DNA of 17,275 nucleotides from CAVPEV01 sp963703555 (GCA_963703555.1 CAVPEV010000022.1:1-17275), one strand, 5' to 3'; numbered from the stretch's first letter, positions 1 to 7,145 are shown. Translations and numbers: made by a program. Notes: a model not told the origin generated them from the letters alone.

Positions 1-1
1 T

Positions 2-349
2 GTGGTGCTGGACCTGGACCGGGGGGACGCGCTCGACGGCGGTGCTGCGCTGCGATCGTGCGCGGTCGTCGTCCTCGTGGTACCGCAGGACCTGCTGGGC
101 GTCGCAGGTGCGCTCGCGGTGCGCGCCGCCCTGGTGCAGGCGGTCGGGGACGTCCGCCTCGTCGTCCGCGGACCGGCGCCTGGGGGGCTGTCCGTCGCCG
201 ACGTCGCCCAGGCGCTCGAGCTGCCGGTGGTGGCTCGCGTGCGCGCCCAGCGCGGCCTGGCCCGCAGCATGGAGCGGGGCGGCGGGCCGGGGGCGCGGTC
301 CGGCTCGACGGCGCGTGCCGCCCGGGCCGTCCTGGCGGCGCTGGGATGA
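2..349 (+). CDS. CpaE/TadZ-like P-loop ATPase of the Tad cluster, C-terminal fragment
   Basis: This is the C-terminal 115 residues of a gene that begins left of the window, so no start codon is proposed. It has a MinD/CpaE-like end: an Asp-rich beta strand (VVLDLDRGD), a buried strand (AVVVLVVPQDLLGVAGA), a strand resembling the end of a Rossmann-like ATPase fold (VRLVVRGP), and then GLSVADVAQALELPVVARVRAQRGLARSMERG. That last part matches the pattern in CpaE homologues, where a helix and 'LP' strand precede a short tail. It ends in a TGA that overlaps the ATG of tadA, so the two are translationally coupled. Known for the family: CpaE/TadZ proteins localise the Tad machine, and the actinobacterial homologue (Rv3660c in M. 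tuberculosis) has been called septum-site-determining protein. The assignment rests mostly on position directly upstream of tadA; the P-loop itself lies outside the window. Confidence 0.7.
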   Translation: MVLDLDRGDALDGGAALRSCAVVVLVVPQDLLGVAGALAVRAALVQAVGDVRLVVRGPAPGGLSVADVAQALELPVVARVRAQRGLARSMERGGGPGARSGSTARAARAVLAALG

Positions 350-1614
350 GTGTCGGGGCTGGGACGAGCGGCGGCGCGCGGGACGTCGCCGCTCGGCGCG
401 CCGGGCCCGTGCCGGACCGCCGACAGGTGCAGCGTGGGGAACCGGGGATCCTGGTGGTGGAACGCGCGCCGGTGGACAGCGCACTGGTCGAGCGGGTGCG
501 GGCACGGCTGGCCGCCGAGGGGCGGATACCCACGGCCGAGGACGTGGCGCGCGCCGTCCGCCGGGACGGCCTCGTGCTCGGGGCAGCCGGGCTGCCTGCC
601 GCCGTGGCCGCCGTGCAGGACGAGGTGCTCGGCGCCGGCCCGCTGCAGCCGCTGCTCGACGACCCGGCTGTCACGGACGTGCTGGTCAACGCCCCCGACG
701 AGGTCTGGGTCGATCGGCACGGCGTCCTGGTCCGCACGACGGTGGACCTGGGGACGTCCGCCCGGGTCCGGGAGCTGGCCGTGCGTCTGGCGGCAGCCGG
801 GGGGCAGCGGCTGGACGATGCGTCGCCCCTGGCCGACGCCCACCTTCCCGACGGCACGCGACTGCACGCGGTGCTCCCGCCGCTGGGCGGGGACTGCACG
901 GTCCTCAGCCTGCGCACCCTGCGGAGGCAGGCCTTCACCCTCGAGGCGCTCGTCCGCACCGGGACCGTCGCGCCCGGCCTGGAGCCGGTCCTCCGGGGAC
1001 TGGTGGCCGCCCGGGCGAGCGTGCTCGTCTCGGGCGGGACCGGCGCGGGCAAGACGACCCTGTTGGCCACGCTGCTGGGTCTTGTCCCGCCGGGCGAGCG
1101 GATCGTGTGCATCGAGGAGGCCGCCGAGCTGCAGCCCCGACATCCCCACGTGGTGCACCTGCTGGCCCGTCGAGCCAACGTCGACGGGGCCGGGGAGATC
1201 GGGCTCGCGGTGCTGGTCCGCGAGGCGTTGCGGATGCGTCCGGACCGGATCGTGCTCGGCGAGTGCCGGGGGGCGGAGGTCCGTGACGTGCTCACGGCCC
1301 TCAACACGGGCCACGACGGTTTCGCCACCGTGCATGCGAATGCTGCCGGCGACGTCCCCGTCCGACTGGAGGCCCTCGGGTCGTTGGCGGGGATGACCCG
1401 GGAGTCGGTGGATGCCCAGGCGTGCGCCGCGCTGGATGCGGTGGTCCACCTGCGACGGGAGGGAGCCAGGCGGTGGGTGCAGGAGGTGGCGGTCGTCGGC
1501 CGGACGCCGGCAGGTGGCACGGAGGTGGTCAGTGCGGTGGTCGTCTCCCGGGATGGCCGTGCCGCCCAGGGGCCGGGCTGGGACCGCCTGGCCGAGCGGC
1601 TGGCCGACGTGTGA
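346..1614 (+). CDS. tadA: TadA/CpaF-family secretion motor ATPase
   Basis: A 422-residue protein of the type II/IV secretion ATPase superfamily. It is a cytoplasmic hexameric motor that powers assembly of Flp/Tad-like filaments through the TadB/TadC membrane platform. The N-terminal domain (about 40-200) contains the typical 'GPLQPLLDDPAVTDVLVNAPDEVWVDRHG' segment, with only the start quoted here as identifying: GPLQPLLDDPAVTDVLVN. The C-terminal RecA-like domain shows Walker A GGTGAGKT (230-237, Lys236), an Asp-box region CIEEAAEL (255-262), Walker B RIVLGECRGAE (301-311) and the His box TGHDGFATVHAN (321-332). The start is the ATG inside the ATGA overlap with the upstream cpaE-like gene; the frame is open further upstream, but that part lacks family similarity. 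It matches the 'helicase/secretion neighbourhood ATPase' subfamily of actinobacteria. Length is normal. Confidence 0.93.
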   Translation: MSVGAGTSGGARDVAARRAGPVPDRRQVQRGEPGILVVERAPVDSALVERVRARLAAEGRIPTAEDVARAVRRDGLVLGAAGLPAAVAAVQDEVLGAGPLQPLLDDPAVTDVLVNAPDEVWVDRHGVLVRTTVDLGTSARVRELAVRLAAAGGQRLDDASPLADAHLPDGTRLHAVLPPLGGDCTVLSLRTLRRQAFTLEALVRTGTVAPGLEPVLRGLVAARASVLVSGGTGAGKTTLLATLLGLVPPGERIVCIEEAAELQPRHPHVVHLLARRANVDGAGEIGLAVLVREALRMRPDRIVLGECRGAEVRDVLTALNTGHDGFATVHANAAGDVPVRLEALGSLAGMTRESVDAQACAALDAVVHLRREGARRWVQEVAVVGRTPAGGTEVVSAVVVSRDGRAAQGPGWDRLAERLADV

Positions 1615-1671
1615 CGGGACCGGCCGCCGCACAGGCTGCACGGCGGAGCACGTCCCGGGCCGCGACCGCAG

Positions 1672-1690
1672 CCCGCCCCGGTGGGGCGGG
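1672..1690 (+). promoter_or_regulatory. Perfect hairpin just upstream of the tadB-like start
   Basis: CCCGCCCC (1672-1679) and GGGGCGGG (1683-1690) form a perfect 8-bp stem with a 3-base loop, in the 85-base gap between tadA and the tadB-like gene. The right arm is the only G-rich, Shine-Dalgarno-like stretch before the GTG at 1700, so the folded form would hide the ribosome site. Such a hairpin could make tadB translation depend on ribosomes arriving from tadA. It has no T-tract, which argues against a simple terminator. Regulation is inference. Confidence 0.4.
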
Positions 1691-1699
1691 GGCGCACGC

Positions 1700-2419
1700 G
1701 TGAACGGCAGCGTCGCGGTGGTGGTGGCGATGGCAGTGCTGGCCGGGGCGGGCCCGCGCGGCCGGCCGGTCGGACACGTCGCCCGGCGACCGGGCCGGCG
1801 AGGCGGACGCCGCGCCGGGCGAGGTACGGTCCGGCAGCCCGGGCTCGTCGCGGTCGTCGCGCAGGCTGCCGGGCAGCTGCGGGCGGGGGCGAGCCCGGCG
1901 GCGGCGTGGACCGCTGCCCTGGGCATGCCCGTCGGTGCGAGCGGGCCCTCCGTGGGGGACCTCGTCGCGGTCGGCTCTGGCGCAGGGCGTCGTGTGACCC
2001 CTGTCGGGGGGGTCGGCGACCGCCGCCCGGGGATCACGCGGGCGGCGGCCCGGCGTGGCCGACGAGCGGACCCGAGCCTGGCGCACCGGGCGGCGACGGT
2101 CGTGGCGGCGACCCGGCTGGCCGGGCGGCTGGGGACACCGCTGGCGCCGGTGCTCGACCGCGTCGTGGAGGCTCTGGCCGCCGACGAGGAGGTCGATGGG
2201 GAACGTCGGGCCGCGCTCGCCGGTCCCCGATCGACGGCCCGGCTGCTGGGCTGGCTGCCCGTGCTCGGGGTGCCGCTGGCCGCTGCGGTGGGTGCCGACC
2301 CGGTGCGCGTGGTTCTCGATGGTGGTGCGGGAACCGCAGCGCTGAGCGCCGGGGTCGTTCTCGTGGTCGCCGGGCGGGCCTGGTCGAACCGCCTGGTGCG
2401 GACAGCTGCGGACGCGTGA
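1700..2419 (+). CDS. tadB: TadB-like inner-membrane platform protein (T2SS F domain)
   Basis: A 239-residue protein beginning at GTG 1700 after a G-rich stretch. It has an N-terminal hydrophobic segment (about 4-18), then a cytoplasmic region with the degenerate type II secretion F-domain pattern: QLRAGASPAAAWTAALG (59-75), then RAATVVAATRLAGRLGTPLAPVLDRVVEALAADEE (130-164, start quoted). It ends with ALAGPRSTARLLGWLPVLG (172-190) and two hydrophobic helices (about 183-200 and 211-226). This is the small TadB form of the actinobacterial cluster (compare Rv3658c). TadB and TadC form the membrane platform that TadA acts on. Its TGA overlaps the GTG of the tadC-like gene (GTGA). The central part (76-128) is rich in Gly, Arg and Val and poorly conserved. 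An alternative start is ATG 1730. The product assignment is good from context plus the C-terminal motif. Confidence 0.8.
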   Translation: MNGSVAVVVAMAVLAGAGPRGRPVGHVARRPGRRGGRRAGRGTVRQPGLVAVVAQAAGQLRAGASPAAAWTAALGMPVGASGPSVGDLVAVGSGAGRRVTPVGGVGDRRPGITRAAARRGRRADPSLAHRAATVVAATRLAGRLGTPLAPVLDRVVEALAADEEVDGERRAALAGPRSTARLLGWLPVLGVPLAAAVGADPVRVVLDGGAGTAALSAGVVLVVAGRAWSNRLVRTAADA

Positions 2420-3093
2420 GCACGGCGCTGCTCGCCCTCGTGCTGTCCGGGCTGGTGGGGGCTGCTGCCGGCCCGTGGCACGTCGGCGTCCGTGCTCGGC
2501 TCCGTGCGCTCGCCCGGACCTGCGGTTCGCCAGGGCCGGATGAGGCCCCGGCGGGGTCGGGCGGCCGGCAGGGCCCGCCGGCCGGGTCGGGCCGGGGCTG
2601 TCCGGTGGGACGGCACGGCGGACCGGGTGCGCCGGGCGGAGTCGGGGCGGATGATCGGCCGTTGCCCGCGGTGGGGACGGCGGCCGTGCTGGACCTCCTC
2701 GACGCGGCGATCGGTGCCGGCGCCAGCCTGCCGGGTGCGCTGGAGGCCGTGGGCCGCGCACTGGGCGGTGCCGACGGCGCGGTGCTGGTGCGGGCCGGCA
2801 CCGCCCTCTTGCTGGGCGCGCCGTGGGACGCGGCGTGGCAGGACGCACCCGATGCGCTGCGACCCGTCGCGCAGGCGCTCGGACCGGCCTGGAGCACCGG
2901 CGCCGCGCCGGGTCCGAGCCTGCGGGCCCAGGCTGCCCAGCTGCGGCGCGGACGTCGGACCGATGCCCGGGAGGCGGCCGGCCGGCTGGGTGTCCGGCTC
3001 GTGCTGCCGCTAGGGCTGTGCCTGCTGCCCGCGTTCATGCTGCTGGGGCTCGTGCCGGTGGTGCTGTCGCTGGCCGGGGGTCTGCTCGACTGA
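2416..3093 (+). CDS. tadC: TadC-like inner-membrane platform protein (T2SS F domain)
   Basis: A 225-residue protein starting at the GTG of a GTGA overlap with the preceding gene. The first 18 residues are hydrophobic (TALLALVLSGLVGAAAG). Residues 31-80 are a Gly/Pro-rich linker, and the F-domain-like part begins near AAVLDLLDAAIGAGASLPGALEAVG (94-118, start quoted). The C-terminus has the usual signature of this family: REAAGRLGVRLVLPLGLCLLP (first part at about 188-200), followed by a long hydrophobic segment ending VLSLAGGLLD. The conserved 'RLGVRLVLPLGLCLLPAF' pattern is typical of actinobacterial TadC (compare Rv3657c). It pairs with the TadB-like protein in the cytoplasmic membrane. The low-complexity linker makes alignment of the middle uncertain. 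Confidence 0.8.
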   Translation: MSTALLALVLSGLVGAAAGPWHVGVRARLRALARTCGSPGPDEAPAGSGGRQGPPAGSGRGCPVGRHGGPGAPGGVGADDRPLPAVGTAAVLDLLDAAIGAGASLPGALEAVGRALGGADGAVLVRAGTALLLGAPWDAAWQDAPDALRPVAQALGPAWSTGAAPGPSLRAQAAQLRRGRRTDAREAAGRLGVRLVLPLGLCLLPAFMLLGLVPVVLSLAGGLLD

Positions 3094-3130
3094 TCGGCCG
3101 TCGGGCGGCGGTCCGGGCCGGTCGGCTCGC

Positions 3131-3140
3131 ACCGATCGGT
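3131..3140. repeat. Short perfect palindrome in the tadC-pilin spacer
   Basis: ACCGATCGGT is a perfect 10-bp palindrome in the 185-base spacer between the tadC-like gene and the pilin gene. This spacer is the only gap longer than 100 bases in the + strand secretion operon and is the likeliest place for a second promoter feeding the pilin. I could not identify convincing -35/-10 boxes there. A 10-bp palindrome can arise by chance in this base composition. Confidence 0.3.
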
Positions 3141-3268
3141 CGCTCGTGCACCCACAGGCGGGTCGGGTAGCGGGCCGGCGGTGCACCACGGGTTCCTGTC
3201 CGCAGCGGTCGGCGTCGCCGGATAGACGGTGGCTCCGGCGGTCGCCGCAGTGGCGGCCCACACACAGC

Positions 3269-3274
3269 GGGAGG
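3269..3274 (+). promoter_or_regulatory. Ribosome binding site of the DUF4244 pilin gene
   Basis: GGGAGG lies 4 bases before ATG 3279. It supports this start, and so the unusually long basic leader of the pilin, over starts closer to the processing site. Confidence 0.6.
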
Positions 3275-3278
3275 ACAC

Positions 3279-3635
3279 ATGACGAACGGGACGAACGGGG
3301 CGACGGCGGTCCTGGTCGCACGGCGCGAGCCGACGGTGCGCGGCTGGGTGGACCGGGTTCGGCGAGGCCGGGTGCACGCTCGGGTGGACCGGGTCCGGCG
3401 TGGGCGGCAGCGGGTCGTCCGCCCGGTGCGGGCGGCGGTCGTCGCGGCAGTCGACCGGCTGGGAAGGGTGCGCACGCGCACCGCACTGGCCGCGGACGCG
3501 GGGATGGCCACGGCGGAGTATGCGATCGCGACGGTTGCGGCTGTCGGGTTCGCCGGCCTGCTCGTGGCGATCCTGCGCAGCAACGAGGTGCGCGGTCTGC
3601 TGCTGGGAATCATCCGGGGGGCGTTGACCGTATGA
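3279..3635 (+). CDS. DUF4244 Flp-like pilin precursor
   Basis: A 118-residue protein with a class III (Flp-type) prepilin site: AG then MATAEY, so cleavage after Gly75 would leave Met at +1, Glu at +5 and Tyr at +6, as in Flp pilins. The hydrophobic helix follows directly (IATVAAVGFAGLLVAIL, 83-99), then a short tail (SNEVRGLLLGIIRGALTV). This matches DUF4244 (compare Rv3656c), the presumed major filament subunit of the cluster. A strong ribosome site GGGAGG supports the start. Oddly, the leader before the cleavage site is about 75 residues, very basic, and contains repeated VDRVRRGR units at 24-31 and 36-43, with a third weaker copy at 58-65 (VDRLGRVR). No prepilin peptidase gene is inside the window. 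Its stop overlaps the ATG of the next gene. Confidence 0.85.
   Translation: MTNGTNGATAVLVARREPTVRGWVDRVRRGRVHARVDRVRRGRQRVVRPVRAAVVAAVDRLGRVRTRTALAADAGMATAEYAIATVAAVGFAGLLVAILRSNEVRGLLLGIIRGALTV
3346..3394 (+). repeat. 36-bp-period direct repeat in the pilin leader
   Basis: GGGTGGACCGGGT occurs at 3346-3358 and again at 3382-3394, and the similarity continues for several more bases each time. The period of 36 bases equals 12 residues, so the repeat duplicates WVDRVRRGR-like protein sequence in frame. It looks like a small tandem duplication that lengthened the basic leader. Confidence 0.6.
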
Positions 3636-3994
3636 CGGCGACCAGCCGGGTCAGCTCGGCTGCCGACCGCGGGAGCGTGACGGCAGAGCTCGCCGTCGCG
3701 CTCCCGGCGGTCGTGCTCATGCTCGCAGTCGTCGTCGCCCTGGTCGGCGCAGGGGTCAGCCACCTGCAGACCATCGACGCTGCCCGCGCCGGTGCCCGGG
3801 CAGCCGCGCTCGGCGAGGGTGATGCCGTCGTGGTGGCGGCCGCTCGCCGCGTCGGCGGCGGTCCCGCAGAGGTGACGGTGGTCCGCGAGGGCGGCTGGGC
3901 CACGGTCACGGTGCGGGTGCCGGTCACGGTGGCGGGACTGGGCGTGGGGCCGCTCGAGGCGAGCGGGTCCGCAACGGCCTGGATCGAACCGTGA
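3632..3994 (+). CDS. TadE-like pseudopilin (first copy)
   Basis: A 120-residue protein starting at an ATG that overlaps the pilin stop (ATGA). The N-terminus has a prepilin-like site, RG then SVTAEL (Gly14, Glu at +5), followed by one hydrophobic helix (LAVALPAVVLMLAVVVALVG, 20-39). Next comes TIDAARAGARAAALGE, the usual TadE pattern, and a small periplasmic/extracellular beta-rich domain ending SGSATAWIEP. This fits the TadE family and the position of Rv3655c. TadE/TadF proteins are minor pilins needed for filament assembly in Tad systems. Its TGA overlaps the GTG of the next gene. The function in actinobacteria is inferred from homologues. Confidence 0.82.
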   Translation: MTATSRVSSAADRGSVTAELAVALPAVVLMLAVVVALVGAGVSHLQTIDAARAGARAAALGEGDAVVVAAARRVGGGPAEVTVVREGGWATVTVRVPVTVAGLGVGPLEASGSATAWIEP

Positions 3995-4467
3995 CCCCCG
4001 TCGGTCGCGGTCCCCGCCCGCCGGACCGCACCGTGTCGGTCGACCGCTCGCCGGTGACCGGCGCCGCGGTCGACGACACCGCGGCGGACCGGGGTGCCGG
4101 CACTGTGCTGGCGCTCGGGCTGGTCGCCGTCGTGCTCCTCGTGCTGGCGGCGCTCGGTGCGCTCGCCGGCGCCCAGGCGACCGCGGCCGATGCCCGCACC
4201 GCCGCCGACCTGGCGGCGCTGGCCGGCGCAGCGGCCGTGCAGGTCGGTTCCGACGACGTCACGGCGTGCGCCACGGCGCGGGCGGCGGCCCGTCGCAACG
4301 CCGTTCCGCTGGTGTCCTGCGAGGTGGACGGGACAGGCGTCGTGACGGTGGCGGTGCGGCGTGCGGCCGTGCTGGGCACCGTCACGGCAGCAGCGCGGGC
4401 CGGGCCGGCGTGGGCCAGGGGCCTGGTCGAAGTCGTGCGCGAGGTGCCCGCCGGGACCGATCGATGA
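3991..4467 (+). CDS. TadE-like protein of the helicase/secretion neighbourhood (second copy)
   Basis: A 158-residue protein starting at the GTG of a GTGA overlap. An N-terminal cytoplasmic stretch rich in Pro/Arg/Asp is followed by DRGAGTVLALG (33-43) and a hydrophobic helix (about 39-60), then QATAADARTAADLAALAGA (62-80). Two cysteines, Cys93 and Cys110, flank ATARAAARRNAVPLVS and could form a disulfide outside the membrane. The layout matches the 'helicase/secretion neighbourhood TadE-like' family (compare Rv3654c). Its stop lies 22 bases from the stop of the convergent helicase. It is the last gene of this + strand operon. The exact role is unknown; a minor pseudopilin is the best guess. 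Confidence 0.8.
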   Translation: MTPVGRGPRPPDRTVSVDRSPVTGAAVDDTAADRGAGTVLALGLVAVVLLVLAALGALAGAQATAADARTAADLAALAGAAAVQVGSDDVTACATARAAARRNAVPLVSCEVDGTGVVTVAVRRAAVLGTVTAAARAGPAWARGLVEVVREVPAGTDR

Positions 4468-4492
4468 CGGCGGACCGGGGACGGGGTCGTCA
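4465..4492. terminator. Possible bidirectional stem between convergent stop codons
   Basis: TGAC (4465-4468) pairs with GTCA (4489-4492), and GACC (4473-4476) pairs with GGTC (4485-4488) around an 8-base loop, leaving a small one-sided bulge. The outer arms contain both stop codons (TGA on +, TCA on the + strand for the - strand gene). The spacing between the two operons leaves only this room for a terminator. The stem is short and has no T-tract, so confidence is low. Confidence 0.25.
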
Positions 4493-7072
4493 CGCGGCCG
4501 GCGCGCCCGAGCGCGGCAGGTCCACCGCCTCGCCCGAGGCGCCGGCAGGTGCGCGGCTGCCGGCAGCGGGACCAGGTCGCGGGTCGGCGAGGCCGGGCGG
4601 CCCGTCCTGGGCGTGGGCGAGCACCGCATCGAGCAGGCGGACGGCCGCCTGCTTGTCCAACGGGCTGTTCGCGTTGCCGCACTTCGGCGACTGCACGCAG
4701 CCGGGGCAGCCGCGCGCGCAGCGGCACGCGGCGATCGCGTCCCGGGTCGCGCGCAGCCACGTGGCGCCGAGCCCGTAGGCGCGTTCCGCGAGGCCCGCGC
4801 CACCCGGGCAGGCGTCGTGCACGAAGACCGTGGCCTGCTCCGTGTCGACGTGCAGGACGGTCGACAGGCCCCCGAGGTCCCAGCGGTCGCAGGTGGCCAG
4901 CAGCGGCAGCATCCCGATCGCGGCGTGCTCCGCGGCGTGCAGCGCACCGGGGAGCTGCTCGGCCGACACCCCTGCCGCGTCGGCCACTGCAGCGGGGACG
5001 GTCCACCAGACGGCGGTGGTCGGCAGCGAGCGGGCCGGCAGGTTCAGCGTCTGCGAACCGACGACCTGCAGGTCGGGCAGCCGGCGACGCTGGTAGCCGA
5101 CGACCTGGGTGGTGACGTCGACCTCGCCGAACCCCCAGTCGACCGGCCCCCACCGGCGGGCCCGGCCGGTGGAGCGGATGTCGATGGACGTGACCCAGCG
5201 GGCCCAGGTCCTGTAGTCGGTGTCGCGTCGCTCGACGAGGGCCACCCCGTCGGCCTGGTCGAGGTCCTCGACGACGAACGTCGCTGCCTGGTGGACGTAC
5301 ACGGCACCCGGGTGCACCGTTGCATCGGCGGACGCGGCATCGACGGTGCCCAGCAGGCGTCCCGTGCGGGCTTCGACCACACGCACCGGGTCCCCGCCCG
5401 TGCCGCGCAGGTCGGTGAGGCGGCTGGCCCGCTCGGGGTGTGTCCAGTACCAGCCGGACGGGCGGCGGCGCAGGGCGCCCTGGGCCACCAGGAGATCGAG
5501 CAGCTCGCGTGTGCCCGGTCCGAACAGCGCGAGGTCCTCGGTGCGCAGGGGCCGCTCGGCAGCCGCGGCGCACAGGTGCGGCGCCAGCACGTACGGGTTG
5601 GTCGGGTCGAACACCGTGGCCTCGACCGGTGCGTCGAGCAGCGCCTCGGGGTGCTGGACCAGGTACGTGTCCAGCGGGTCCTCGCGAGCCACGAGCACCA
5701 CGAGCCCTGCCGAGCCCGCCCGCCCGGCTCGACCGGCCTGCTGCCACCAGGACGTCCGACTGCCCGGCCAGCCGGCGACGACCACGGCGTCGAGACCCGA
5801 GATGTCCACACCCAGCTCGAGTGCGTTCGTCGTGGCCAGCGCCCGCAGCCGGCCGGTCCGGATGGCCTGCTCCAGTGCGCGCCGCTCCTCGGGCAGGTAG
5901 CCGCCGCGGTACGCCGCGACGGTGCCCGCCAGGGCGGGGTCGACATCGCCCAGGCGATCTCGCACCGTCGCGGCCACCGACTCGGCACCCCGCCGGGAGC
6001 GCGTGAAGGCAAGCGCGCGCGCCCCCGCGGTGACCAGGTCGGTGATCAGCTCGGACGTCTCGGCCGTCGCCGTGCGGCGGGGTCGGTCCTCGGTGGCGTC
6101 CGCCACCGAGGACTCGTCGCCGGGTACCTCGACGTCGCCCAAGCTCGCGGCGCTGCCGGGGTCGCCGAGCGGCTGCGCGGCGGGCGAGCGTTCGGCACGT
6201 ACGGCGGCAGGGGCTCCGGGGAGCTCGGGCGGCTGCCACAGCGCGATCGTGCGCGGCCCGGCCGGCGAGGTGTCCGCCATGACGGCGAGGACGTCCTCGG
6301 GCGGGACGCCGACGAGCCGTGCAGCGCTCAGTGCCGGGTCGGTGGTCGTGGCCGACGCGAGCACGAACACCGGTCCTGGACCGCTCGCCGGACCGGCCAG
6401 GCGGCGCAGCCGGCGCAGCACCGCCGCAACGTGGGCGCCGAAGACGCCGCGGTAGGCGTGACACTCGTCGACCACGACGAACCGCAGGCCCGCCAGGAAC
6501 CGGGACCACCGGGCGTGGTCGGGCAGCATCGACGCGTGCAGGAAGTCGGGGTTGGTGAGGACGACGTCGGCATGCTCGGCGACCCATCGGCGCTCGTCGC
6601 GGGCCGTGTCCCCGTCACAGGTGGCCACCTGCACGTCACGGGTGTGGGAGGCGGTGAGCAGCCGGTCGACGGCGGCCAGCTGGTCGGCGGCGAGTGCCTT
6701 GGTCGGGGACAGGTACAGCGTGGTCCCGCGCCGCACGACCGATTCGATGCGGCCCGGCTCCGCGGTCGCGGCGGTGGCATCGGCGCGCACCGCGCTGAGC
6801 ACCGGCAACCAGAACGCCAGCGACTTGCCCGACCCGGTCGAGGTCGACAGCACGGTGTGCCGCCCCGACCAGGCCGCCTCGGCAGCGAGCACCTGGTGGT
6901 GCCACGGGCGCTCGACGCCGAGCGCCTGCCATCCGCGGACCAGGTCCGGGTCTGCCCATGCCGGCCAGTCGGTACAGCCGGCCGGCCGGGGCGGCAGGGT
7001 CCGGACGTGCGTCAGCCGGCCCGCGCGTCGCCCGGCGAGCAGCACGTCGAGTAGCTGCTCCGGTCCCGCCAC
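4490..7072 (-). CDS. DECH-box superfamily 2 helicase, MrfA/YprA-like, with DUF1998 zinc domain
   Basis: An 860-residue helicase. RecA domain 1 has Walker A TSTGSGKS (77-84), motif Ia LSPTKALAADQ (121-131), motif II DECH (202-205) and motif III SAT (240-242). RecA domain 2 has TTNALELGVDISG (414-426) and motif VI QQAGRAGR (444-451). The C-terminal DUF1998 region ends in a Cys cluster, CRCARGCPGCVQSPKCGN, with Cys785, Cys789, Cys792 and Cys798 as likely metal ligands (Cys783 is extra). The closest described relative by architecture is Bacillus subtilis MrfA (mitomycin DNA repair); in actinobacteria this is the 'helicase/secretion neighbourhood' DEAH-type helicase (Rv3649). Residues 283-338 are a charged, poorly conserved linker between the two RecA domains. 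The start is GTG 7072, preceded 8 bases away by GGGAGGA. A longer form from GTG 7165 would overlap the SDR gene and has no comparable site. It probably acts on DNA; why it travels with a Tad cluster is unknown. Confidence 0.9.
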   Translation of the reverse strand: MAGPEQLLDVLLAGRRAGRLTHVRTLPPRPAGCTDWPAWADPDLVRGWQALGVERPWHHQVLAAEAAWSGRHTVLSTSTGSGKSLAFWLPVLSAVRADATAATAEPGRIESVVRRGTTLYLSPTKALAADQLAAVDRLLTASHTRDVQVATCDGDTARDERRWVAEHADVVLTNPDFLHASMLPDHARWSRFLAGLRFVVVDECHAYRGVFGAHVAAVLRRLRRLAGPASGPGPVFVLASATTTDPALSAARLVGVPPEDVLAVMADTSPAGPRTIALWQPPELPGAPAAVRAERSPAAQPLGDPGSAASLGDVEVPGDESSVADATEDRPRRTATAETSELITDLVTAGARALAFTRSRRGAESVAATVRDRLGDVDPALAGTVAAYRGGYLPEERRALEQAIRTGRLRALATTNALELGVDISGLDAVVVAGWPGSRTSWWQQAGRAGRAGSAGLVVLVAREDPLDTYLVQHPEALLDAPVEATVFDPTNPYVLAPHLCAAAAERPLRTEDLALFGPGTRELLDLLVAQGALRRRPSGWYWTHPERASRLTDLRGTGGDPVRVVEARTGRLLGTVDAASADATVHPGAVYVHQAATFVVEDLDQADGVALVERRDTDYRTWARWVTSIDIRSTGRARRWGPVDWGFGEVDVTTQVVGYQRRRLPDLQVVGSQTLNLPARSLPTTAVWWTVPAAVADAAGVSAEQLPGALHAAEHAAIGMLPLLATCDRWDLGGLSTVLHVDTEQATVFVHDACPGGAGLAERAYGLGATWLRATRDAIAACRCARGCPGCVQSPKCGNANSPLDKQAAVRLLDAVLAHAQDGPPGLADPRPGPAAGSRAPAGASGEAVDLPRSGAPAA
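6086..6113. repeat. 28-bp near-perfect inverted repeat inside the helicase gene
   Basis: Two perfect 13-base arms (6086-6098 and 6101-6113) are separated by only 2 bases. It lies in the part of the gene that encodes the variable linker between the two RecA domains (about residues 319-329). It is translated normally and keeps the frame. Confidence 0.65.
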
Positions 7073-7080
7073 GGGCGAAT

Positions 7081-7087
7081 CCTCCCA
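7081..7087 (-). promoter_or_regulatory. Ribosome binding site deciding the helicase start
   Basis: On the - strand GGGAGGA ends 8 bases before GTG 7072. This is the strongest Shine-Dalgarno sequence in the area and favours the shorter helicase, which starts 73 bases after the SDR stop instead of overlapping it. Confidence 0.65.
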
Positions 7088-7145
7088 TCCGGCACAGGTA
7101 CGGAGCCGGGGCCGGGCCGGACGCACTCGACCCCGGCGCGTGGCG

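Noticed and set aside
2034..3763. Several long - strand open frames across tadB-pilin
   Set aside because: Arg/Pro/Ala-rich with no motifs; the + strand carries overlapping genes with recognisable Tad features.
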